The notes beneath the pieces are model-generated. The model made no database searches. It was not told the DNA's origin and saw nothing but the letters and a program-made list of their open reading frames with translations. A stretch of 11,079 bases of DNA from assembly GCA_028701945.1 (NCBI GenBank), contig JAQVPT010000096.1, positions 1 to 11,079 on the forward strand. Direction: 5' to 3'. Below are positions 1 through 6,165 of the stretch, piece by piece; within the stretch, counting starts at the first letter, position 1, and each line of letters opens with the position of its first letter. Made by a program: the position numbers and the translations under genes. The DNA is from Bacteroidales bacterium. GTDB lineage: Bacteria > Bacteroidota > Bacteroidia > Bacteroidales > ML635J-15.

Positions 1-127
1 ATAATACATTTAATTTTGATGCAAGGACTAACAAATTAAGTTTAAATCTGAAACTAGAAGCTGGTAAACACATCATTAAAGTAAGTGCAAAAAATGAATG
101 TGGTGATGCAAGCCAAACTGTGGAAGT
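1..127 (+). repeat. Direct repeat, copy 1 (truncated by window start)
   Basis: Bases 1-127 are identical to 274-400 with no mismatch in my base-by-base comparison. The spacing is 273 bp, exactly 91 codons, so the reading frame is kept. Identity stops at base 128 (t against g at 401). The left limit is unknown because the window starts inside the repeat. Confidence 0.95.
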
Positions 128-1235
128 TGAGGTTAAAAAACCATGTCAAAAACCACAGGTGAAATTCTCAGTAAATGAGATTGCAAGTAATGTTTACACA
201 CATTCTCTTGAAGGAGTTGTAACAAATCTTGAAAATAAATCACAAATTTCAGTAAGTATTGATGGGAGAACAGATAATACATTTAATTTTGATGCAAGGA
301 CTAACAAATTAAGTTTAAATCTGAAACTAGAAGCTGGTAAACACATCATTAAAGTAAGTGCAAAAAATGAATGTGGTGATGCAAGCCAAACTGTGGAAGT
401 GATAGTAAATAAGCCATGTGAGTCTCCAAGCCTTCGTATAGAACTGACAGAAACAAAAGAAAATAATTTTACTCATGTTTTATCAGGATATACTAAGAAT
501 ATTGAGCGAGCTAACGAAATTACTATTACAGTAGATGGCAGTAATGATAATTCATTTAGTTTTTCAGCAAATACAGGTATTATTAGTGATAAATACAATT
601 TTAGTGCAGGAACTCATGTCGTTCAAGTAAATGTTAAGAATGAATGTGGTAATGCGTCTGACACAAAGCGAATTGTTATTAAGGAAGAAGCCTGTGGTCC
701 AAGATTTAGTCTAGGTAATGCTGAATGGGAGTTTTGTCTAATAACAAAAAAAGGCACTTTTAACAGAAGTGATCTTAAAGATGGTTTTTCATATTCAGGT
801 GCTGCCTCTGCCCTTTATTTTAAGGCAACTGCTGGCGGTGGAGATGCTATTGTGGCAGGTAAACCATATTCAATTTCGTCTGATAAATACTATTTGTTTA
901 CCGGAGATATCAATGTAAAAGTTGGTACCAATAATCCTGGTTCAATAGGGTCATGGTCAGTTTGTATCGAAACGAATAAAGCACCTCAATCTGGAATTGG
1001 TAATACACGCCCAAAAAGTCCATGTGAATCATCTGGTGGCGGGAATAAAGATGATGGGAATAAGGTTCGTGACGATATTAATGTTAAGGTAAACGATAGA
1101 CCTAATAACTCTGGAAAAACAGAAAACAATTCTAGTACCAAGCCTGAAAACAACAAAATTAATGTTGATGATGGTCGTAATCAACGTCCAGGGACAAATG
1201 TAATCGTACCTAAAACTAGAGATAATAAAGAATAG
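1..1235 (+). CDS. Repetitive Ig-like secreted/surface protein, 3' part (5' end outside window)
   Basis: The frame is open from base 3 to the TAG at 1233-1235, giving 410 visible codons; a GTG at 120 is only an internal valine. Three repeats of about 91 residues are seen: one cut by the window edge (1-140), a full one (141-413) and a diverged one (414-689). Each complete repeat starts with Pro-Cys and ends with a beta-strand pattern AG.H...V..KNECG.AS, typical of bacterial Ig-like/PKD-like folds. The two Cys per repeat could form a disulfide (inference). A distinct module follows (about 690-1035, ACGP to SPCES, four Cys), then a polar Asn/Asp/Lys-rich tail of about 65 residues. I recall similar C-terminal modules in large Bacteroidota proteins but cannot verify this. 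Any signal peptide lies upstream. I see no obvious type IX sorting domain at the C-terminus. Function is unknown; an adhesin or structural role is a guess. Confidence 0.8.
   Translation, partial: NTFNFDARTNKLSLNLKLEAGKHIIKVSAKNECGDASQTVEVEVKKPCQKPQVKFSVNEIASNVYTHSLEGVVTNLENKSQISVSIDGRTDNTFNFDARTNKLSLNLKLEAGKHIIKVSAKNECGDASQTVEVIVNKPCESPSLRIELTETKENNFTHVLSGYTKNIERANEITITVDGSNDNSFSFSANTGIISDKYNFSAGTHVVQVNVKNECGNASDTKRIVIKEEACGPRFSLGNAEWEFCLITKKGTFNRSDLKDGFSYSGAASALYFKATAGGGDAIVAGKPYSISSDKYYLFTGDINVKVGTNNPGSIGSWSVCIETNKAPQSGIGNTRPKSPCESSGGGNKDDGNKVRDDINVKVNDRPNNSGKTENNSSTKPENNKINVDDGRNQRPGTNVIVPKTRDNKE
274..400 (+). repeat. Direct repeat, copy 2
   Basis: This is the second perfect copy of bases 1-127, inside the same coding region. 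It encodes the C-terminal half of an Ig-like repeat unit (NTFNFD... to ...TVEV). The next unit (414-689) keeps the pattern but has diverged strongly, so these two copies were duplicated or homogenised recently. Confidence 0.95.
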
Positions 1236-1376
1236 GGCTTTAGGGCTTCGCCGTTTGTGGACAGATTTCTTATTTGTCATACACAGCATGTAATTCTCAG
1301 GGCAAACGCATGCCAAAAGAGATTGTTTGGTCGTTTTGACCCTTGACTTTCACTACGTTCGGTCATAGGTTAAAAT
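1236..1376. other. G+C-shifted intergenic segment between convergent genes
   Basis: This non-coding stretch has about 44% G+C over 1236-1370 by hand count, clearly above the AT-rich genes around it. It contains a short tandem duplication (agggctt twice, 1234-1248). It also has an imperfect hairpin on the minus strand around 1349-1370, with arms TGAC/GTCA extended by further pairs. No credible protein is seen: an ORF on the minus strand across 1029-1316 mostly shadows the upstream gene. It could be a dispersed intergenic repeat or a decayed gene remnant; one window cannot decide. Confidence 0.35.
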
Positions 1377-1409
1377 AATTGAGCCTCAAAAGGTTTGTGC
1401 AACTCAATT
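1377..1409 (-). terminator. Candidate weak terminator hairpin downstream of ald
   Basis: Inverted repeat AATTGAG (1377-1383) / CTCAATT (1403-1409), 7 bp arms with a 19-nt loop. Read on the minus strand it is followed by ATTTTAA, and it lies 46 bp past the ald stop. The stem is AT-rich and the T tract is poor, so termination here is only possible. A second near-palindrome (TATTATT-T-AATAATA, 1427-1441) lies between it and the ald stop. Confidence 0.3.
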
Positions 1410-1454
1410 CGTAGTGATTTAATTGGTATTATTTAATAATATCAAACAAACACT

Positions 1455-2681
1455 CTACATTGCAGCTAAAAGCAAATCAATATCTTTTGAGAATATGCCA
1501 TGTATAATTCCTATATGTTCGTCGGTTAAAATTCCAGTGTAAAGATATACGCCTGTTCTTGCACCAGGGTTAGATTTAAGATAAGAATTTAAACCTCCGC
1601 AAGTATGCATTTTCATCAATTCAGAAGCAAGAATATTGCTAATCGAATATGAGGCTGTGCGAGAAACTCTCGAAGCAATGTTAGGAACGCAATAGTGAAT
1701 AACTCCGTGCTTTGTGTAAATAGGATTTTTGTGAGTTGTTGCTTTGCCTGTCTCAACTATGCCGCCTTGGTCAATGCTTATATCTACAATTACCGAATTG
1801 TTTTTCATTTGTTTAACCATATCTTCGGTAATAATTATTTTAGGTTTCATATCTCTAATTCTCAATGCACCAATAACAACATCTGCTGTCTTAAGAGCGT
1901 TACAAAGGACTTTTGAGTGAATTGTAGATGTATAAACTTTTACGCCTAAGTCTTTCTGGAGTTTATCAAGATTTGATAGCGAATTATCAAAAACTTTAAC
2001 TAATGCACCTAGAGCAACAGCCGTTTGAGCAGCAAAAGTACCGGCTGTTCCTGCACCTATTATGACGACCTCGGTAGGAGAAACTCCTGTTAAACCACCT
2101 AGCATTTCACCTTTCCCTTTGTGTACATTGCTCATATATTCAGCCGCAATAAGAATAGATGATCTACCAGCAATTTCGCTCATCGAACGCATTATTGGAT
2201 TAATGCCATGATTGTCTTGCATGGTGTCAAATGCTATTGCAGTTATCCTCTTTTTTATTAGTGATGTAAAATATTCTTTGTTTTGGCAATTGGAATGTAA
2301 TGAGGTGATTATTATTTGATTACCACTTAGTAATTCTATCTCATCTATTGTTAAAGGCAATACTTTTAATATGATATCGCATTTTGCTATCTCAGATTTT
2401 TTACTAATAATTTGTGCTCCATATTCGGAGAATTGCCTATCGCTAAAATTTGCACCACTTCCAGCTCCTTGTTCAATAAACACTTCTAAGCCTTCGTTCA
2501 CTAATTGTTCAACCGCTAGAGGAGCTAAAGGAATTCTGTGTTCGATGCCACTATTATCGGATAAAATTCCGATTTTAAATGATTTACGTTCCTTTCGAAC
2601 TTCAAGCATTTCTTCTTGTGGCATAAGTAAAGTGCCTTTGATGAAACTCCCCGACTTATCTGATGATGACGATGCAAACAT
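1455..2681 (-). CDS. ald: Alanine dehydrogenase
   Basis: 408 residues, AlaDh/PNT family. It catalyses reversible NAD-dependent oxidative deamination of L-alanine to pyruvate and ammonium in the cytoplasm. Visible features are an N-terminal AlaDh/PNT domain (about 35-170), the Rossmann motif GAGTAG at 209-214 with Asp232 ending the next strand (favouring NAD over NADP), and the family signature around SEIAGR (168-173). By alignment to well-studied Ald enzymes, the substrate and catalytic residues appear as Arg49, Lys106, His129 and Asp304 (in SIDQGG), so it looks active. The roughly 33-residue N-terminal extension containing MPQEE.LEV matches what I recall of Bacteroidota homologues and supports the start at 2681. 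M20 or M25 are alternatives. It lies 65 bp after rnr on the same strand. The spacer contains a TATCTTTA element resembling a Bacteroidota -7 box, but without a well-spaced -33 box. Confidence 0.9.
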   Translation of the reverse strand: MFASSSSDKSGSFIKGTLLMPQEEMLEVRKERKSFKIGILSDNSGIEHRIPLAPLAVEQLVNEGLEVFIEQGAGSGANFSDRQFSEYGAQIISKKSEIAKCDIILKVLPLTIDEIELLSGNQIIITSLHSNCQNKEYFTSLIKKRITAIAFDTMQDNHGINPIMRSMSEIAGRSSILIAAEYMSNVHKGKGEMLGGLTGVSPTEVVIIGAGTAGTFAAQTAVALGALVKVFDNSLSNLDKLQKDLGVKVYTSTIHSKVLCNALKTADVVIGALRIRDMKPKIIITEDMVKQMKNNSVIVDISIDQGGIVETGKATTHKNPIYTKHGVIHYCVPNIASRVSRTASYSISNILASELMKMHTCGGLNSYLKSNPGARTGVYLYTGILTDEHIGIIHGIFSKDIDLLLAAM

Positions 2682-2746
2682 ATAATTCTTGTTTAGTTTA
2701 TAAAGATACTAAATTATATTATACAAATTTAAACTATAACTGATTT

Positions 2747-4891
2747 TTATTCTTCTTCCGCCACTTCGAAATCAATTTGCTTTTTGGGTAAGCTAACATT
2801 TGTAATCGTTACTTTTACTTCGCTTCCCAATTGATATCTTTTATTATTGGTTCTTCCATAAATACAATAATCTTCTTGGTCGTAAATATAAAAATCGTCG
2901 TCTAATGTTCTCATGTGTACCAATCCTTCGCAAGCGTTTTCTTTTAGCTGAACAAAAAAGCCCCATTCAGTTACTCCTGATATTACTCCGTCAAAAGATT
3001 GTCCTATTTTATTTTGTAGAAACTCTACTTGTTTGTATTTTATTGAGCTTCGTTCTGCCATAACAGCTTGTTGCTCTTGATATGAACAGTATTTACATTT
3101 CGCTTCGAGATTTGATGTGTCAGGTTTATGGTTTTTGATATATTCATACAATAATCTGTGAACCATAACATCTGGATACCTTCGTATTGGAGACGTAAAA
3201 TGAGTGTAGTAATCAAATGAAAGACCATAATGTCCGATGTTTTTTGTTGTGTAAACAGCTTTTGACATTGCTCTAATTGCAAGATTTTCGATTATATTTT
3301 GCTCGGGTTTACCATTTACACTTTTTACAATTTCGTTCATCGATTGTGATAATGCAATATTATTAGATGTGTCAATACTATATCCAAAACGTGAAACAAA
3401 GCCAGAAAAACTTTCTAACTTTTCCATGTTAGGTTCTGCATGGACACGATAAACAAAATCTCTTTTTTTAGAAGCTTCTCCAATAAATTCGGCAACTTTG
3501 CGATTGGCAAGAAGCATAAATTCTTCAATAAGATTATTAGCTTCTGTTGATACTTTGAAATACACACCTGTCGGGATCGCATTTTCACCGAGAATAAATT
3601 TCACCTCATTATGCTCAAAGTTAAAAGCTCCAGTTTTAAATCTATTTTTACGAAGTATTTTTGCAAGGTCGTTAATTTTTAAAATTTCATCCGCAATATC
3701 CCCTTTGCCAGTATCTATTATTTTCTGTGCATCCTCGTAAGAGAGTCTTTTATCTGAACGTATTATTGTTTTTTCAATTTTATAAGAAAGAACTTCTGCT
3801 TTATCATTCATTTCAAAAATTACTGAAAAACATAACTTGTCTTCATCAGGTCTAAGCGAGCATAAAAAATTTGATAATCTTTCGGGCAGCATAGGCACAA
3901 CACGATCAACAAGATAAACAGATGTCCCTCTATCGTAGGCTTCTTCATCTAAGTCAGTTCCAGGCAAAAGATAATTCGACACATCAGCAATATGCACACC
4001 TATAAAGTAGGTATCACCAGTCTTTTTCTCGAACGAAATTGCATCATCAAAATCTTTAGCATCTTCGGGGTCTATTGTAAAAGTTAAGATGTCTCTTAAA
4101 TCTGTTCTTGTTTCGTAATCATATTGGGTAAATTCTTCTTTTATTTTATTTGCAGAATTTATTAATTCGTCACTAAATTTTGATGGTAATCCAAATTCAG
4201 CCAAAATGGCGTGCATTTCTACTTCATTATCACCAGGATTTCCTAGTATTTCAACAACTTTCCCACTTGGATTTTTTGATTTTCGAGGCCATTCGGTTAT
4301 TTGCACAACAGCTTTTTCCCCATCTTTTACACCATTAAGACCTTCGGCGGGTATAAAAATGTCATAAATCATTTTATGACTATCTGGCATTAAAAAAGCA
4401 TAAGATCCAGTTTTTTCAATAGTCCCAACAAATCTGTCAGTCGATCTTTTTATTATTTCAACGACCTCGCCTTCAATTCTGTTACCGCCTCTTTTTGCGT
4501 ATAGACTAATTTTAACTGTATCTCTATGTAAAGCAGTATTCAAATTTGCAAATGACACAAAAATATCCTCACTAATATCATCTGAAATTACAAAAGCATT
4601 ACCTGTTTTATTGAGATCAATTTCACCGACTATAAAAGCTTTTCTCGATTTTAATTTATATTTTCCCCTCGAAACTTCTTGTAAACTACCAGCATTTGTG
4701 AGTTCTAATAGTATCTTTGAAATAAGACTCCTTTGATTAGAATCGGAAACCGACAAAACTGATGCAAGTTGTTTATAGTTGTATTCCTTATGCGGAGATG
4801 AAGAGAAAGCGCCTAATATTTTTGATGTTAGTGTTTTTTTACTTATTCGCTTACTGTTTGAACTTTGAAAATTGTTGTTTCTTTTACTCAT
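2747..4891 (-). CDS. rnr: Ribonuclease R (RNase II/RNB family 3'-5' exoribonuclease)
   Basis: About 714 residues from the ATG at 4891. A GTG at 4903 would add four residues (MPQK); I prefer the ATG because it is the stronger codon and begins the basic N-terminus MSKRNNN. Numbered from the GTG, the domains in order are: basic tail, winged helix (about 25-85, ending SRGKYKLK), cold-shock/OB domains (about 88-220), RNB catalytic domain (about 265-590) and C-terminal S1 domain (about 636-714). The RNB metal ligands are seen in DPEDAKDFDDA (Asp278, 284, 286, 287), and the HFTSPIRRYPDVMVHR motif (568-583) is intact. The winged helix and low-complexity N-terminus favour RNase R over RNase II. It is shorter than the E. 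coli enzyme (813), mainly because it lacks a long Lys-rich C-tail. It degrades structured RNA processively in the cytoplasm. It is divergent from the lipoprotein gene. Confidence 0.95.
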   Translation of the reverse strand: MSKRNNNFQSSNSKRISKKTLTSKILGAFSSSPHKEYNYKQLASVLSVSDSNQRSLISKILLELTNAGSLQEVSRGKYKLKSRKAFIVGEIDLNKTGNAFVISDDISEDIFVSFANLNTALHRDTVKISLYAKRGGNRIEGEVVEIIKRSTDRFVGTIEKTGSYAFLMPDSHKMIYDIFIPAEGLNGVKDGEKAVVQITEWPRKSKNPSGKVVEILGNPGDNEVEMHAILAEFGLPSKFSDELINSANKIKEEFTQYDYETRTDLRDILTFTIDPEDAKDFDDAISFEKKTGDTYFIGVHIADVSNYLLPGTDLDEEAYDRGTSVYLVDRVVPMLPERLSNFLCSLRPDEDKLCFSVIFEMNDKAEVLSYKIEKTIIRSDKRLSYEDAQKIIDTGKGDIADEILKINDLAKILRKNRFKTGAFNFEHNEVKFILGENAIPTGVYFKVSTEANNLIEEFMLLANRKVAEFIGEASKKRDFVYRVHAEPNMEKLESFSGFVSRFGYSIDTSNNIALSQSMNEIVKSVNGKPEQNIIENLAIRAMSKAVYTTKNIGHYGLSFDYYTHFTSPIRRYPDVMVHRLLYEYIKNHKPDTSNLEAKCKYCSYQEQQAVMAERSSIKYKQVEFLQNKIGQSFDGVISGVTEWGFFVQLKENACEGLVHMRTLDDDFYIYDQEDYCIYGRTNNKRYQLGSEVKVTITNVSLPKKQIDFEVAEEE

Positions 4892-4950
4892 CTTTTGTGG
4901 CACTAAGTTTGTAATTATTTTTATTGTAAAATTATATTTTTATAAATATA

Positions 4951-4980
4951 TTGAAAATTAAATAAAAAAGCGTATTTTTA
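4951..4980 (+). promoter_or_regulatory. Candidate promoter of the LPP20-like lipoprotein gene
   Basis: TTG (4951-4953) is separated by 19 nt from TATTTTTA (4973-4980), close to the Bacteroidota -33/-7 pattern with the last base changed. It predicts a start near 4987 and a leader of about 35 nt before the ATG at 5022. It overlaps the candidate divergent rnr promoter. Confidence 0.4.
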
Positions 4981-4985
4981 ACAAA
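4953..4985 (-). promoter_or_regulatory. Candidate rnr promoter (Bacteroidota type)
   Basis: On the minus strand TTTG (4982-4985) is followed after 21 nt by TAATTTTC (4953-4960), one base off the TAnnTTTG -7 consensus. It would start transcription near 4946, about 55 nt before the rnr ATG. The region is very AT-rich, so chance matches are likely. Confidence 0.3.
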
Positions 4986-5021
4986 AATTTTAAAATTAAT
5001 AAACAAATAAATTTTATTCCC

Positions 5022-5612
5022 ATGAAAACAACTACAATTACAAAAAGCATTATGCTCGTAGCAGTATTGAGTTCAGTGTTGGTTTTTTCGTCTTGTAAAG
5101 ATAAAAAAGGCATGATTAAACCAGACAAAAATGCAAAAGAACTTCTTATCCCTTGTAAAGACGAAGGGCGTTCAGACAAAAATTATTTTAGAGCTGACGC
5201 TAGTGCAACATCGCAAGACATGAGTCTTTCGCGTGAAAAAGCCCTTACATCTGCAAAACAAAGAGTGGCAGGTTTAATAAATTCAAAAATTAAATCTATT
5301 ACTGATCGTTATGTAAATGAAACAGAAGTTGGACAAAATTCAGACTTCGAACAAAAATTTGAAAATTTAACTCGCGAAGTTATTAATCAAACTTTAGTGG
5401 ATATTGCTATTGTTTGTGAAAAGAATTTTCAAGAAGCTACTGGAAAATACACGACTTACATCGCAATTGAAATTAGCAAAGACGTTATGCTTAACGGAAT
5501 CGACAAAGGAATTTCAAAAGACCAAAAACTAAGAGTGGATTACGACAAAATGAAATTTGAGCAAATCTTTAACCAAGAGATGGAAAAACTCGAATCAGAA
5601 GGCGGATATTAG
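5022..5612 (+). CDS. Small lipoprotein, LPP20-like
   Basis: 196 residues. The N-terminus is a lipoprotein signal peptide: basic MKTTTITK, hydrophobic core 10-23, lipobox FSSC with the modified Cys at 25, then a charged KDKKG stretch. The mature protein is predicted to be membrane-anchored in the envelope. Residues about 55-98 (YFRADASATSQD...ALTSAKQRVAGLI) resemble the LPP20 lipoprotein pattern of an FRA.G start followed by an Ala-rich helix with regularly spaced small residues. A strand-forming segment follows (TYIAIEISKDV, 145-155), then a charged amphipathic C-terminal helix. Cys45 and Cys132 could form a disulfide. It is monocistronic by layout: its own candidate promoter upstream and a strong terminator 15-48 bp after the stop. 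The biological role is unknown; the family assignment is from pattern recognition, not a search. Confidence 0.75.
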   Translation: MKTTTITKSIMLVAVLSSVLVFSSCKDKKGMIKPDKNAKELLIPCKDEGRSDKNYFRADASATSQDMSLSREKALTSAKQRVAGLINSKIKSITDRYVNETEVGQNSDFEQKFENLTREVINQTLVDIAIVCEKNFQEATGKYTTYIAIEISKDVMLNGIDKGISKDQKLRVDYDKMKFEQIFNQEMEKLESEGGY

Positions 5613-5627
5613 AAGATTTAAAATAGT

Positions 5628-5660
5628 AAAAAAACCGTAACTTAAGCTACGGTTTTTTTT
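5628..5660 (+). terminator. Strong intrinsic terminator after the lipoprotein gene
   Basis: CCGTA (5635-5639) pairs with TACGG (5648-5652) around an 8-nt loop, followed by T8 (5653-5660) and preceded by A7 (5628-5634). The A and T tracts extend the stem to 12 bp. It separates the lipoprotein unit from the rsfS operon. The A tract would also let it work on the minus strand. Confidence 0.9.
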
Positions 5661-5685
5661 ATGAGCTGATGTTTACAAAAAGCTA

Positions 5686-5715
5686 TTTGTCTTAAAATAT
5701 AATTATGTATATTTG
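5686..5715 (+). promoter_or_regulatory. Bacteroidota-type promoter of the rsfS-ftsH-DUF2007-cdsA operon
   Basis: TTTG (5686-5689) and TATATTTG (5708-5715, followed by C) are 18 nt apart. The -7 box matches TAnnTTTG exactly and the spacing is close to the usual 19-21. Transcription would start near 5722, leaving a leader of only about 11 nt before the rsfS ATG at 5733. This is the best promoter match in the window. Confidence 0.65.
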
Positions 5716-5732
5716 CAAAAAAATATACTTAA

Positions 5733-6104
5733 ATGGCAAAAAGAGGAACTATACAGGAAACATCAATATTATTAAAAACGATTAATAACGCAATACTTGA
5801 TAAACAAGGCGAACAACTTTTGAATCTCGATTTAACTAAAATCGAGAATGCCGTTGCAAAACATTTCGTTATTTGTCATGCTAACTCATCAACACAAGTT
5901 AATGCAATTGCTAATAACATTGAGGCAATGGTAAAGAAGAATCTTGATGAAAGAGTATGGAAGAAGGAAGGATATAGTAATAGTGAATGGATTTTGCTCG
6001 ATTATGCAAATGTTGTTGTGCATGTTTTTCAAACTCAAGCAAGAGAGTTTTATAAACTTGAAAAACTTTGGGCTGATGCTGAAACAATATTAATAAATGA
6101 TTAA
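5733..6104 (+). CDS. rsfS: Ribosomal silencing factor RsfS (Iojap/DUF143 family)
   Basis: 123 residues, usual length for the family. RsfS binds ribosomal protein uL14 on the 50S subunit and blocks joining with the 30S, lowering translation during starvation or stationary phase (known for the family). The fold is a single domain. The diagnostic C-terminal half is clear: KKEG at 77-80, WILLDYANVVVHVF at 86-99, REFYKLEKLWADA at 104-116. The ATG at 5733 is the natural start, as conserved sequence begins within a few residues and a promoter ends 17 bp upstream. It is the first gene of the likely operon, 61 bp before ftsH, an order common in Bacteroidota. No Shine-Dalgarno sequence is visible. Confidence 0.95.
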   Translation: MAKRGTIQETSILLKTINNAILDKQGEQLLNLDLTKIENAVAKHFVICHANSSTQVNAIANNIEAMVKKNLDERVWKKEGYSNSEWILLDYANVVVHVFQTQAREFYKLEKLWADAETILIND

Positions 6105-6134
6105 CAGTTAATTTTCAACAAATAATTTAGTAAA

Positions 6135-6142
6135 TAGGTTTA
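6135..6142 (+). promoter_or_regulatory. Possible internal -7 element before ftsH
   Basis: TAGGTTTA fits TAnnTTTG except for the last base and lies 23 bp upstream of the ftsH ATG in the 61-bp gap after rsfS. No good -33 TTG box is seen at the right distance. It might give ftsH extra expression independent of rsfS. Confidence 0.25.
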
Positions 6143-6165
6143 CAATTCAATATATAATATAGATA

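Noticed and set aside
120..1235. GTG at 120 as the true start of the repeat protein
   Set aside because: The frame is open to the first base of the window, and the sequence before it encodes the same repeat unit, so the gene clearly begins upstream.
1029..1316. 95-codon minus-strand frame reaching into the spacer after the repeat protein
   Set aside because: Most of it is antisense to the low-complexity tail of the upstream gene, and the product has no domain pattern. The spacer part is better treated as a possible non-coding element.
2579..2681. N-terminal extension of alanine dehydrogenase as a novel fusion
   Set aside because: The MPQEE.LEV stretch resembles what I recall of ordinary Bacteroidota alanine dehydrogenases, so it is probably normal for this branch.
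2694..2736. Inverted repeat TAGTTTA/TAAACTA between rnr and ald as a terminator or operator
   Set aside because: 7-bp AT-only-type arms with a 29-nt loop and no T tract; easily expected by chance in such AT-rich sequence.
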